From NCBI GenBank assembly GCA_019638235.1, contig JAHBUE010000001.1, positions 2,280,492 through 2,344,491 of the forward strand: a stretch of 64,000 nucleotides of DNA. Reading direction: 5' to 3'. The translations under genes and the position numbers were made by a program. Numbering within the stretch: the first letter of the stretch is position 1; each line of letters begins with the position of its first letter. This document shows, piece after piece, positions 44,568-53,712 of this stretch. A model generated the notes under the pieces. The model ran no database searches, was not told the DNA's origin, and worked only from the letters and a program-made list of their open reading frames with translations. The stretch is from Cyclobacteriaceae bacterium. Its GTDB lineage: Bacteria > Bacteroidota > Bacteroidia > Cytophagales > Cyclobacteriaceae.

Positions 44568-46052
44568 TTAGTACGGGCTGTTTTGGGTAAGATTAGGGTT
44601 GAGATTACGCTCGCGTTGCGGAATCGGAAGCAAGACATGGTAAGGCATTGGTGTTGCCGAGGGTTTGGCAGCTTCTACGCGCTCTACCAGCTTGCCCATG
44701 CGAACAAGATCATGGTATCGGCTGCCTTCCATCACAAGCTCCCACCTTCTCTCTTCCAACACGGCATCTTTAAACTGCTGATAGTTAAGCCCTGCTAAAT
44801 CCGGCAGAATGGGCAATTCCGTTTCGCCATTAAACCGTGCACGTTTGCGCACCTTGTTAATCATATCGTATGCCGTTGCATTCGGCCCGTTATGGATTTC
44901 GTTTAATGCCTCTGCATATACCAGCATAATATCGGCTGTACGCAGATAGATTACATCCATGTCTGTATTGTTGCCCAATGGTTCTTCCTCACGATCCCAG
45001 AATTTGCTGATGTGGGGTGAAAACGTTACTGTGCTGTTATCGGAATACGTAAACTCCGTTATAAACGTAACAGCTCTGCGCCTGTCTTGCGGATCAAAAC
45101 TATCGTATAAATCTTCTGTAGGTACCTCCCACCCAAAAGCATTACGGGGGCCTTCGCCATTCTTGTGAAGGTTGGGGGGCAGCAACCGCACATGGTACTG
45201 GTTGGGTTTAAAACCCTGACTTAATGTGCCACTATAATTTACCGCAAAAATTATTTCGCCCGAGTTGGCATTGCTCAACTTAAAAAGATCAGCAAAGTCG
45301 GTAAACAGTGGGTGCTGGTTGGAGTTGATTACTATTTCGGCCTGCTGTGCTGCCAGTGCATACTCGCCCATCTCTAAATAAACCTTTGCCAACAATGCCG
45401 TACACGCCATCGGTGTTGGCCTGCCTAACCCAACGCGGTAGGTGCTGCTTAAATGATCGCGCGCCCACTCAAGATCAGCAATACTAGCTGCATATACATT
45501 TGCTTTAGCTGTGCGGGCAACAAACGCATCCTTTAAATCAATTATTTCGTGCAGGATTAGTGGCACATCACCAAAAAATCGAACGCCTTCAAAATACATC
45601 ATGGCGCGGATAAACCGGGCTTCGGAAACTAAGTGATCGCGTTTCATAACGTCCATGTCAATTAGCGGCACACGGTCGATTACTATATTGGCAGCCTGAG
45701 TGGTTTTGTACAAATCCTGCCAGTATAATTCGATACGTTCATTCTCGGCTGTAAAACCAAATTCATTAAGTGTACGGTATTCCTGCGATACGATTGTTTC
45801 AGTACAGTTATCGGAAAGAATATCTTTAAGTACCCAGTAATCGTTAAAGAATATCCCGCCAAAGCCACGATCAAAAATACCTTCAGTGCCTACGGTTAGA
45901 TACTCGTATATGGCATTGGTTGCGGCAACAGCATCGGTTTCGGTTTTATAAAATGTTGCCGAATTGATAACCGACTTAGGATCCTCATCCAGAAAATTAC
46001 AGGCTGTTAGAACAACCATCATTAAAAACACTATGCTTGCCGTCTTTTTCAT
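44568..46052 (-). CDS. SusD/RagB family lipoprotein (PUL 2)
   Basis: A 494-residue surface lipoprotein (lipobox VVLTAC) that binds glycan over the SusC channel. Typical segments are HLVSEARFIRAMMYFEGVRF, LLAKVYLEMGEYALAAQQAE, DVIYLRTADIMLVYAEALNE and ELVMEGSRYHDLVRMGKL. It starts within the susC stop (TGATG), so the pair are translationally coupled. It is followed after 14 bp by the isomerase gene. Confidence 0.95.
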   Translation of the reverse strand: MKKTASIVFLMMVVLTACNFLDEDPKSVINSATFYKTETDAVAATNAIYEYLTVGTEGIFDRGFGGIFFNDYWVLKDILSDNCTETIVSQEYRTLNEFGFTAENERIELYWQDLYKTTQAANIVIDRVPLIDMDVMKRDHLVSEARFIRAMMYFEGVRFFGDVPLILHEIIDLKDAFVARTAKANVYAASIADLEWARDHLSSTYRVGLGRPTPMACTALLAKVYLEMGEYALAAQQAEIVINSNQHPLFTDFADLFKLSNANSGEIIFAVNYSGTLSQGFKPNQYHVRLLPPNLHKNGEGPRNAFGWEVPTEDLYDSFDPQDRRRAVTFITEFTYSDNSTVTFSPHISKFWDREEEPLGNNTDMDVIYLRTADIMLVYAEALNEIHNGPNATAYDMINKVRKRARFNGETELPILPDLAGLNYQQFKDAVLEERRWELVMEGSRYHDLVRMGKLVERVEAAKPSATPMPYHVLLPIPQRERNLNPNLTQNSPY

Positions 46053-49000
46053 CAGAATGTAATGTTTAACCCTGTTGAATAAATTTTTGTTGTCGGGTAT
46101 GTGCCGTAATCAGCCCCATGCATTAATGGGCTTGCAAAGAACCGGTTTACTTCGGGGTCGTAGCCCGAATAATTTGTGAGTGTAATCAGGTTTTTTGCAC
46201 TAACGAAGAACATACAGTTCTTAAACGGAACTTTTAGCTTATTCATAAAAAATGAGCCTAAATCATACGATAATGTAATATCCCTCACCCGAAGATAAGA
46301 CCCGTCTTCAACCTGGTGATCGGATAATGTATTTACTCGTGGCGATACATTGGCTCGCGGATAAATATTGGATGGGTTTTCGGGAGTCCAGCGTTTTAAT
46401 GCTGCAGTCGAGTTGTTTTGGTTGCCATCGAAACTTTCGAGTGAAAACTTGTTGAAATTCACAATTTCATTCCCATACACACCCTGAATAAAAATACTTA
46501 ACGATAGCGCTTTGTAGGTTATGGTATTATTTAATCCGAATGTAAAATCGGGGTTAGCATTACCTAAAACAAACTTATCTTTTTCGTCCAGGCTACCGTT
46601 TGTATCACGATCAACATATTTTCTGTCGCCATGTTGGGGTGCATAATCAATAAATCTCGGAACGGTTGCCGGGTCTTCATTCAATTGAATGATGCCATTG
46701 GTCTTGTAACCATAAAACGTACCCAGTGCCACGCCAGCATTAACCTCTGTCCATCGGGTAATGCCAAGCATGGGGTCTGGTATTATAGGTTGGTCGCTGT
46801 TCAAATCAAGCACTTTATTACGATTAAAGGCGATGTTAAACGAACTATTCCATTTTACAGCCTTTACCGTATTTACGGTGCTCACGGCCAGTTCGACACC
46901 CTTGTTTTCCATGCTGCCTATATTAAAGTAGGCATCGCGATAGCCGGAAGTATAGGGCACCGGGGTTAACAACAATAAATCAGTAGTTTTTTTATAATAC
47001 ACGTCTGTTACGAGCGTAACCCTGCCGTTAAGCAACCCGAGGTCAACCCCAACATCAAATTGGCTGGTTGTTTCCCACTTCAGCTTATCGTTTTGAAATG
47101 ATCCCGGCCCTGAGCCCTTGGCAATTTCATTTTCACCAAAATAGGCTTCGGTAGTTTCCAGCAACCCCATAGACTTATATGAAGGAATACTTTGATTACC
47201 CACAACCCCGTAACCGATTCTCAACTTTAAGTCGCTTATCGTATTAACATCGGCCAGGAAACTTTCCTCCTTCATCCGCCAGGCAAAGGCGAACGAAGGG
47301 AATGTGCCGTACTTGTTACCAACACCGAATTTTGATGAACCATCGATACGGGCCGAAACCGTAAACAAATATTTTTCTTTTAGATTATAGTTTAGCCGTC
47401 CCAAAAACGACATAAGCTGCCAGGCATCGACATCATTCACCAATAAGGTTCTTTTTTTCCCGGCCTGAATAGCATTATAACCAAGTCGGTTATCGTCAAA
47501 GTCAGATGTAGCTACAAACAACGCTTCACCACGGTATGCCTGCATGGAGTGGCCGATCACGGCATTGAAATGGTGATGACCTACGTCTTTTTTATAACTC
47601 AACGTATTTTCAAACAACCAGTTAATACCTTCATGGTTAGCTAATGCCGCCTGGCCGTTAATGCCCTCGCCTCTTTTTATATTGTTGGGGACGAATGATT
47701 TACTGGCATTAAAAACCGCATCGGTACCGATAGATGTTTTAAACTGAAAGGCATCGAGGAAGTCCCACGTAACAAATACATTTCCCAGCAAACGGGTAGA
47801 ATTAGTAACCTGTTTGGTATTATTAATATCGGCAACCGGGTTGCCTACTGCCGGTTGCGATGTGTTATTCTCAAACACATAATCGCCATTGTTATCATAC
47901 ACATTTAAGCCCGGATTAAAGGCCAGCGCCCACGATGTTACACTGGAAGGAATAGCGCTTTCCGAATCGGTTACCACGCCCTGGAGCGAACTCCGAGTAA
48001 TGTTTAAGCTCGTACCGATGTTGACTTTTGAAATGCGCTGGTCTAAATTGATACGAATGTTGCCTTTGGTGAAGCCTGAGTTTTTAATAATACCTTCCTG
48101 ATCAAAATAGTTTGCCGAGATGGCATAAGTTGATCCTTCTTTACCACCGCGTGCAGAAACCTGGAAGTTAGCCATAGGCGCAAGTTGAAAAATCTGATCC
48201 TGCCAATCGGTGCCCACACCGAGGTTTACCGGGCTGGCGTAAATAAGCCTGCGCGGTGCACCGGCATTGTCGGTTGCTTCATTACCGAGTATGGCCAATT
48301 GCGCTGCATTAAGCATGGGTATTTTTTTGCGTAATTGCTGTAAACTTTGCGTGTAGCTTACATTAAATACCGGAGCGCCTTGCTTGCCGCGCTTGGTAGT
48401 TACAATAATTACCCCGTTGGAACCGCGCGTGCCATAAATGGCTGTTGCCGAAGCATCCTTTAAAATTTCAATCGATTCAATATCGGACGGGTTAATGTTT
48501 GCCAACGGGTTAAGTGATGGCCCCGTACCATAACCGATTGCTTCGAGCACAATCAGAACGCCATCAATTACATAAAGTGGTTCATTACCTGCGGTAATGG
48601 AGCTATTCCCACGAATGCGCACCGAAGATGGCGCCCCCGGCTGACCAGAACTCATAGAAACCACCACACCTGCCGCTTTACCCTGGATACCCTGGTCAAT
48701 GGATGAAATGGATGTATTAATAAAATCTTCCGCTTTGATGGAGGCTACGGAACCGGTAAGGTCACTTTTCTTAACTGTTCCATACCCGATAACCACAACT
48801 TCATTGAGTAGCTTATCGTCTTCTTCAAGCACAACGGTTAGCGCAGCGCTTTCAGTAATGGTAAACTCTTGCGACAAATAGCCGATGTATGAAATTCTAA
48901 TCTTAGCCCCTGCGGAGACATCAAGACTGAAACGTCCCTGGTGATCTGTAATCGTTCCGGATTTATTAACCAGTTCAATTATCGAAGCGCCAATCAGCAC

Positions 49001-49108
49001 TTCGTTCTTATCAGAAACCGTACCTGTAACGGTATAGGTTTGTGCATAAAGTTGCTGAGATAGTAATAGAAAAGCACACCCTGACAAAAAGCTAACAAGG
49101 AATCTCAT
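46052..49108 (-). CDS. SusC/RagA family TonB-linked outer-membrane transporter (PUL 2)
   Basis: A 1018-residue TonB-dependent transporter. Signal peptide MRFLVSFLSGCAFLLLSQQL, then a carboxypeptidase-like domain (about 24-100), NEVVVIGYGTVKKSDLTGSV, plug motifs RIRGNSSITAGNEPLYVIDG and YGTRGSNGVIIVTTKRG, and a barrel ending YSTGLNITF. It is the first gene after the 49132-49167 hairpin and heads a run of ten closely spaced genes down to 32711. Confidence 0.96.
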   Translation of the reverse strand: MRFLVSFLSGCAFLLLSQQLYAQTYTVTGTVSDKNEVLIGASIIELVNKSGTITDHQGRFSLDVSAGAKIRISYIGYLSQEFTITESAALTVVLEEDDKLLNEVVVIGYGTVKKSDLTGSVASIKAEDFINTSISSIDQGIQGKAAGVVVSMSSGQPGAPSSVRIRGNSSITAGNEPLYVIDGVLIVLEAIGYGTGPSLNPLANINPSDIESIEILKDASATAIYGTRGSNGVIIVTTKRGKQGAPVFNVSYTQSLQQLRKKIPMLNAAQLAILGNEATDNAGAPRRLIYASPVNLGVGTDWQDQIFQLAPMANFQVSARGGKEGSTYAISANYFDQEGIIKNSGFTKGNIRINLDQRISKVNIGTSLNITRSSLQGVVTDSESAIPSSVTSWALAFNPGLNVYDNNGDYVFENNTSQPAVGNPVADINNTKQVTNSTRLLGNVFVTWDFLDAFQFKTSIGTDAVFNASKSFVPNNIKRGEGINGQAALANHEGINWLFENTLSYKKDVGHHHFNAVIGHSMQAYRGEALFVATSDFDDNRLGYNAIQAGKKRTLLVNDVDAWQLMSFLGRLNYNLKEKYLFTVSARIDGSSKFGVGNKYGTFPSFAFAWRMKEESFLADVNTISDLKLRIGYGVVGNQSIPSYKSMGLLETTEAYFGENEIAKGSGPGSFQNDKLKWETTSQFDVGVDLGLLNGRVTLVTDVYYKKTTDLLLLTPVPYTSGYRDAYFNIGSMENKGVELAVSTVNTVKAVKWNSSFNIAFNRNKVLDLNSDQPIIPDPMLGITRWTEVNAGVALGTFYGYKTNGIIQLNEDPATVPRFIDYAPQHGDRKYVDRDTNGSLDEKDKFVLGNANPDFTFGLNNTITYKALSLSIFIQGVYGNEIVNFNKFSLESFDGNQNNSTAALKRWTPENPSNIYPRANVSPRVNTLSDHQVEDGSYLRVRDITLSYDLGSFFMNKLKVPFKNCMFFVSAKNLITLTNYSGYDPEVNRFFASPLMHGADYGTYPTTKIYSTGLNITF

Positions 49109-49131
49109 AGGCAGATAGGATGGGTGAATAA

Positions 49132-49167
49132 AAAAAGTATCAGTACATGTGAGTACTGATACTTTTT
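49132..49167 (-). terminator. Perfect 15-bp hairpin between the small lipoprotein gene and susC
   Basis: AAAAAGTATCAGTAC (49132-49146) and GTACTGATACTTTTT (49153-49167) pair over all 15 bases with a 6-nt loop. It reads as an intrinsic terminator on both strands. It is 6 bp after the lipoprotein stop and 23 bp before the susC ATG, so there is no space for a separate susC promoter. It probably lets only part of the transcription into susC, or protects the lipoprotein mRNA end. Confidence 0.8.
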
Positions 49168-49173
49168 GATATG

Positions 49174-50031
49174 TTAATCGTTATCGAATTCTACTTCTGC
49201 GCAAAATCCTGCGGGGCCGGTTTCATCATCATCCGGACCTGGTAGATAAGGGTCGAAGTTTGCCGTTTTGGCAACAGCTACAAACCGTTTCTCATACTCC
49301 TCTTCAGGATCGTATGTCGGATCGAATATATCTAAACCGTAGTAGGTAACGTTAGCGTATAATTTCGATGCGTCAATTACGGTTATATCAAGAATATCCA
49401 TTTCTTCTTCACCGAAAGCGCCTGTTCGGCTCATCATTAATCGCAAGGTGTTTTGATTGAGGTCGTAATAACAGTAGTTATACCAAATATCGCCAAAATC
49501 ATCAACTTTAGCCCCGATGCTTTTGTTGTAAGTTCCATCTGCATTAAACCTGTACACATCATCTGTATATGCATCAGCAATGTCATTTAGATTGGTTTTC
49601 TTTCTGATTTCCTGGTCTAACCGCCAGTTATATTTCAGTAAAATTTGAAGCGGGGTTAGCTCAACTGAAATCACCAATTCTTTTTCATCTGTTTTGCCTT
49701 TGTTATCTGTGAGCTTAAAGTTGAGTGTTACAATATGGTCAGCATCTGCTTCGGTAACAGTATAGGTGAGGGAAGTAATTGGCGAGTCGAACGTTTGAGG
49801 AGTGCCTTGTGGAGTACCATCCCAAAACTTCGTAACTACCAGGCTTTTGAAACCGCCATCGGTAGTTGTGGTAACGTTTACTGTTACGTCATCGCCAGGA
49901 GATGCGGTTACTTCGGTTTGCGAAAGCACTAAAGTAGGTGCATCAAAACTCTCATCATCGCTGCAGGAGGTTAACACTGCAACACTTGCCAGCAAAACAA
50001 TGCTTAAACAAGCCAAAAGATATTTTTTCAT
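49174..50031 (-). CDS. Small PUL lipoprotein of unknown function
   Basis: A 285-residue lipoprotein (lipobox AVLTSC). Residues about 32-125 form an Ig/PKD-like beta domain (LVLSQTEVTASPGDDVTVNV). Residues about 130-285 start LLKYNWRLDQEIRKKTNLND and look like the lipocalin-like domains of Bacteroidota PUL lipoproteins (YRFNADGTYNKSIG, WYNYCYYDLNQNTLRLMMS). The tail is acidic. I do not recognise a named family. Its gene directly follows the regulatory palindrome and leads the operon, ahead of a hairpin, so it should be made in excess over SusC/D; a surface glycan-binding role is a guess. Confidence 0.7.
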   Translation of the reverse strand: MKKYLLACLSIVLLASVAVLTSCSDDESFDAPTLVLSQTEVTASPGDDVTVNVTTTTDGGFKSLVVTKFWDGTPQGTPQTFDSPITSLTYTVTEADADHIVTLNFKLTDNKGKTDEKELVISVELTPLQILLKYNWRLDQEIRKKTNLNDIADAYTDDVYRFNADGTYNKSIGAKVDDFGDIWYNYCYYDLNQNTLRLMMSRTGAFGEEEMDILDITVIDASKLYANVTYYGLDIFDPTYDPEEEYEKRFVAVAKTANFDPYLPGPDDDETGPAGFCAEVEFDND

Positions 50032-50056
50032 ACGGTTCTGTTTTTAAGTGTATGCT

Positions 50057-50064
50057 CAAATATA
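50057..50064 (-). promoter_or_regulatory. -7 box TATATTTG of the PUL 2 operon
   Basis: On the minus strand TATATTTG exactly fits TAnnTTTG, 25 bp before the lipoprotein start. The palindrome 50069-50084 lies four bases upstream of it, in the -7/-33 spacer. No good -33 element is visible, which would fit an activator-dependent promoter or a repressor site that replaces it. Confidence 0.6.
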
Positions 50065-50068
50065 GGTT

Positions 50069-50084
50069 GTTCAAATGTATGAAC
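50069..50084. promoter_or_regulatory. Candidate GntR operator GTTCAAATGTATGAAC (PUL 2)
   Basis: An imperfect palindrome whose reverse complement, GTTCATACATTTGAAC, differs from the site at 55856-55871 at only one base. GT...AC ends are usual for GntR-family operators. It overlaps the PUL 2 promoter region. Confidence 0.65.
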
Positions 50085-50123
50085 ATAGTATTTCAGGAAT
50101 AATTTTACAAACCCCAAAAATTC

Positions 50124-51224
50124 CTATTCAGGCGGTAAAATCGTTTGCATTGGCACCCTGATAAAGCGCGGCCGGTACACCAAAGCGTTGTCATAATGAT
50201 CCTGAAATTCCATACTGTTGGTGTTATAGGAGATTAACAGTTGGTCGTTTTCCGTAAACTGCGGATGCGCCAGCGCATTGTAAGTAAAGCACTCCCTGCA
50301 ACCTTCCGGTAGCGGAGTTTTGTACAAAAACTGTTTGTTCTTCCACGGGCCATAAGGTGTTTCGGAAGTGAACGAATAGATATCTGTACTCAAATCGCCT
50401 TCCTGCATAATCATAACATAGGTGTCTTTCCACTGAAAAACACTGAACTGCTCTGATCCTGAAAATTCAAGCATGGGTGCCGCGTATTTTGCTTCCGTTA
50501 CCCACTCGCTACCGTTATAAAATTCCCAGGGTTCGGTAAATTTTCCTTCTTTGGCGCGGGCTACATACGGGTACATGTTCTTTAACCCATATATGTACAG
50601 GTAATCCTTTGTTTCCAATACAGCGTGGCCGTAATGCACGCTATCTGTTTCAAGGAATTGATAAACGTTTATTACCTTAAAATCCGGAAGTGAAAAACTC
50701 ATCAGTTCAGTACCTCTGAATTCAAAACCCCACATATCATCATGATCGACCTGGAAAAATTTTGACAAAAAGAGATGAAACTCATTGTTTGCCACAAATC
50801 CATCGCCCGGCCAATACCATAAATCAAGTTCGGAATAGCCCGAAGATCCATCTTCAACTTCAGGCGGAATCATCATCGATTTAAAATCTTTGGGATTACC
50901 CTGCTGAAAGGTGCGAAGGCTATCCCCTTCGAGGATTACAAAACAATTGCGTATGTAGGATGGTGTTGACGGCAGCCGCTTCATATCTGGTGTTACACCT
51001 CCTAAAAAGGAATCGCCAAAAATCCATACTGTTCTGCCATCCGGAAGAACTACGGAGTACACGCCATCACCTCCGGTAAAGCGCTCACCCCTCGGCATAA
51101 ATGCATTGGTAAAAACTGTGTCTTCCAAAACCTCGCCTGGGGTGTTGAATGATGTTTCCTGGTTGGGAGATTTGCAACTCAGGCAAACTATGATGGCTCC
51201 CAGTATGTATAGTGTCTTTTTCAA
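50124..51224 (-). CDS. DUF4185-like beta-propeller lipoprotein (PUL 2, paralogue 3)
   Basis: A 366-residue lipoprotein (lipobox IVCLSC). It has the same order as the two paralogues at 32711-35016: FTGGDGVYSVVLPDGRTVWI with FGDSFLGG, DLWYWPGDGFVANNEFHLFL, a QFSVFQWKDTYVMIMQ blade, FTYNALAHP and LLISYNTNSMEFQDHYDNAL then YRPRFIRV. It is cotranscribed with the GntR regulator (ATGA overlap) rather than with the main operon, which begins 92 bp further on. It may be a constitutively made scout protein for the substrate. Confidence 0.72.
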   Translation of the reverse strand: MKKTLYILGAIIVCLSCKSPNQETSFNTPGEVLEDTVFTNAFMPRGERFTGGDGVYSVVLPDGRTVWIFGDSFLGGVTPDMKRLPSTPSYIRNCFVILEGDSLRTFQQGNPKDFKSMMIPPEVEDGSSGYSELDLWYWPGDGFVANNEFHLFLSKFFQVDHDDMWGFEFRGTELMSFSLPDFKVINVYQFLETDSVHYGHAVLETKDYLYIYGLKNMYPYVARAKEGKFTEPWEFYNGSEWVTEAKYAAPMLEFSGSEQFSVFQWKDTYVMIMQEGDLSTDIYSFTSETPYGPWKNKQFLYKTPLPEGCRECFTYNALAHPQFTENDQLLISYNTNSMEFQDHYDNALVYRPRFIRVPMQTILPPE

Positions 51225-51949
51225 TCTCTTTCGCTTTCTACGGTGTAAACAATGCTATTCGATTTATAATATCCAACGTTGAATTCAATCGGCCTTCTTC
51301 CCGGATCGTAAACAAAACGTTTCCGTTTCAGGATGGGGTCGCCTGTATGGATTCCGAGTAATTCCGCTAAAGCAGCATCTGCCGCCACTGAAGTTATCTC
51401 TTCTTTACTCACTTTTGCAACTACCGAGTAATCCTGTTCAAGGATCTCATATAACGGCCTGTTGAAATCTTCTTCACCTGTCAAACCAATCTTAGGATTG
51501 AAGTACGATATAAAAAAAACAAATGGATTTTTTACATCGCCACGAACGCGCTCCATCTTCAATAACTTTACTTTTCCATCGATTCCGAAAAAAAGGAGTA
51601 CGTCATCGGGTGGCACAACCCAACTTAATTTGGTGCTGTAATTTTTTACCTCAATTCCTTTGGATTTCATCTCCTGCGTAAAGCTTAACCAGTTCTTTGC
51701 TTTACTGTCAACCGGGTACGATACAACAGTGCCGTAACCTTTCTTCCGAAGCAATAGCCCTTCAAATACTAAGCGGTTTGTAGCTTGCCTTAGTGTATTG
51801 CGCGATATACCGAGCTTGCGCGATAAGTCAACTTCATTAGGCAAAAGTTTGCCATTCTGATATTCGGAAAGGCTGATCATCTGACGAATCAGTCCTTCTA
51901 CCTGGATATGTAGTGGCACAGAGCTTTTATGATCGATTTTAAGTTTCAT
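51221..51949 (-). CDS. GntR family transcriptional regulator, HutC/UTRA type
   Basis: A 242-residue cytosolic one-component regulator. The N-terminal winged helix (about 1-75) has VPLHIQVEGLIRQMISLSEY, LPNEVDLSRKLGISRNTLRQ and KKGYGTVV. The UTRA effector domain (about 90-240) includes VVPPDDVLLFFG, FVFFISYFNPKIGL and the closing RRPIEFNVGYYKSNSIVYTV. UTRA domains bind sugars or their phosphates. ATG at 51949 is preferred to a GTG five codons upstream. It is the natural candidate to bind the palindromes at 50069 and 55856. Confidence 0.92.
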   Translation of the reverse strand: MKLKIDHKSSVPLHIQVEGLIRQMISLSEYQNGKLLPNEVDLSRKLGISRNTLRQATNRLVFEGLLLRKKGYGTVVSYPVDSKAKNWLSFTQEMKSKGIEVKNYSTKLSWVVPPDDVLLFFGIDGKVKLLKMERVRGDVKNPFVFFISYFNPKIGLTGEEDFNRPLYEILEQDYSVVAKVSKEEITSVAADAALAELLGIHTGDPILKRKRFVYDPGRRPIEFNVGYYKSNSIVYTVESERD

Positions 51950-52015
51950 AGGGGTTAGGGACACTTTTATGGTTATTACTCTTTAAATAATATAGCAACA
52001 TTGTTTAACAAATCA

Positions 52016-52115
52016 TTAATGGAATCTCTAAAACCTGCTTTTCTTTTTGCCTCATCCCTTCCCTTCCCTTCTCCTACCGGAGAAGGATTATTAAAGGTTT
52101 TAGAGATTCTATTAA
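52016..52115. repeat. 100-bp palindromic element with inner hairpin
   Basis: Outer arms of 21 bp (52016-52036, TTAATGGAATCTCTAAAACC..., and 52095-52115) are inverted repeats with one mismatch. Between them a CCCTT run precedes a perfect inner hairpin CCTTCTCC-TACC-GGAGAAGG. The right arm supplies the TAA stop of the neighbouring SDR gene. It looks like a REP/MITE-type repeat and could also act as that gene's terminator. Confidence 0.65.
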
Positions 52116-52885
52116 GTTCTTTTACTACCTGCAATTGAAACTCCTAATCCTCCGTCAACCCGGTATGCCTGGCCGGTAATAAACGAGGCTTTTGAAGATG
52201 CCAGGAATGTGATGAACTCTCCCACTTCTTCTGCACTACCAACTTTTTTCAGCAAATGCATTTCTTCACATTCGCGAAACACTTCATCCGGGTCGGGCGA
52301 TTCGCGGATGGCTGCCTGAAGCATAGGGGTATCGATTGTTCCCGGACATACTGCCACACACCGTATATAAGGAGCATAATCAACGGCAATACTCCGTGTA
52401 AGCCCCAACAAGGCTGTTTTGGATGTTGTGTATGCCGCCACTACCTGCTGACTAAGAAATGCCTGAACGCTGGAAACATTTACTATCACACCTAATCCCT
52501 TTCGCTGCATGGAAGGAATTACATACTTCGATACAAGAAATGCGCTTTTCAAATTTACATTCATTACTAAATCCCAATCTTCTTCGGTGGTTTCTGTAAC
52601 GTTTCCGTATCGTTGAATACCTGCATTGTTCACTAAAACATCCACTTCGCCAGCATTAGCAATAGCTTGCTTCACATTCTCACGCACACTTTCAGCATTC
52701 GACACATTGCACAAATAAAACCTGATTTGTTTATTTGCTTCCAGCGCTTTTCCGCCAGGATCAACATCCAGGATAGAAACATGTGCACCTTCTCTTACAA
52801 AAACATCTACTGCTGCTTTTCCAATGCCCTTTACCCCACCGGTTACAATAATATGACGACCTTTAAAATCTTTCATGTATGACAA
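52112..52885 (-). CDS. SDR family dehydrogenase (oxidative sugar cluster, A)
   Basis: A 257-residue classical short-chain dehydrogenase: TGGVKGIGKAA nucleotide site, LDVDPGG after beta-2 (NAD preference), NNAGIQ, catalytic Ser in NVSSVQ, and YTTSK with Tyr and Lys. The C-terminus SFITGQAYRVDGGLGVS is complete. With a lactonase and a mutarotase-like gene in the same operon it is best read as an aldose 1-dehydrogenase making a lactone, but SDR substrates cannot be read from sequence. It is last in the minus-strand operon and overlaps the lactonase gene by 13 bp. Confidence 0.85.
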   Translation of the reverse strand: MSYMKDFKGRHIIVTGGVKGIGKAAVDVFVREGAHVSILDVDPGGKALEANKQIRFYLCNVSNAESVRENVKQAIANAGEVDVLVNNAGIQRYGNVTETTEEDWDLVMNVNLKSAFLVSKYVIPSMQRKGLGVIVNVSSVQAFLSQQVVAAYTTSKTALLGLTRSIAVDYAPYIRCVAVCPGTIDTPMLQAAIRESPDPDEVFRECEEMHLLKKVGSAEEVGEFITFLASSKASFITGQAYRVDGGLGVSIAGSKRT

Positions 52886-53712
52886 TTCAGTTTAAGTCCT
52901 TTAATCTTTAAATCAATTTTTGCAATATGCCAGCGTCCGATGTTGGCTACAAAAAGCTGATCGAAATTTTCTCCACCAAATGCAATATTTGTTGGATTGG
53001 AAAGTGTGTGTGCCTCCCAGTCATCTATCAACACTGAGACGCTCCTGTCGGGCGACACCCTGAATATTTTATTGGGAGCATAGCACGAGATATAAAGATT
53101 TCCTTCGGCATCAAAGGCAAGTCCATCCGGAACAGATTCCGGTAAGGTTACAAAAACTTCGCGCTCACCGGCAGTACCGTCTGCATTGATTTTTACACGT
53201 TCAACACCCGGCAAAAAAGAGCAAACAACATAGATATAATCTTCGGCTTCATTCAACACCATTCCGTTAGCAAAGTTGAAAAGGCCTTCGCACCAAATCT
53301 TTCCGTTTCCGGCAGCATCATACTTGATTATTTTTCCTGTAATCTGTCGGAATGCCCCGCTTTCTGAAACATAAACGTTACCTGCACGATCAAAGCATGC
53401 GTAATTTGGAATGTTAAACGAATGGTCAGAGTTTCCAAACTTTTCAAGAGCATACGTGTGCGTATCCATTCGCCACAGGCATTTGTTTCCCGAATCACAA
53501 AGCAACAGCCATGAGTTGTCGTTGCTAAGTGAAATACCCAACAGAAACCCCTTGGTACTGGCAACTTCTTCAACGTTACGCCCGGCTCCGGTTATCTTAT
53601 AAATTTGCCCGGCTTCTCCTCCGGCCCACAGCGTTCCATCCTTTGCAAACGCTATGCACTCGGGGTGATCAAGACCATCAGCATATACAGATGTTTTATC
53701 GAGTATATTCAT
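52873..53712 (-). CDS. SMP-30/gluconolactonase family sugar lactonase
   Basis: A 279-residue six-bladed propeller. Features are the N-terminal HPECIAFAKDGTLWAGGEAG (family Glu ligand), LCDSGNKCLWRMD, FANGMVLNEAEDYIYVV (Asn ligand), VPDGLAFDAEGNLYISCYAP (Asp ligand) and LSNPTNIAFGGENFDQLFVA. A divalent metal and hydrolysis of aldonolactones to aldonic acids are usual. There is no signal peptide, so it works in the cytosol, in line with the dehydrogenase and dehydratase beside it. Overlaps the DUF4432 gene by 4 bp. Confidence 0.9.
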   Translation of the reverse strand: MNILDKTSVYADGLDHPECIAFAKDGTLWAGGEAGQIYKITGAGRNVEEVASTKGFLLGISLSNDNSWLLLCDSGNKCLWRMDTHTYALEKFGNSDHSFNIPNYACFDRAGNVYVSESGAFRQITGKIIKYDAAGNGKIWCEGLFNFANGMVLNEAEDYIYVVCSFLPGVERVKINADGTAGEREVFVTLPESVPDGLAFDAEGNLYISCYAPNKIFRVSPDRSVSVLIDDWEAHTLSNPTNIAFGGENFDQLFVANIGRWHIAKIDLKIKGLKLNCHT

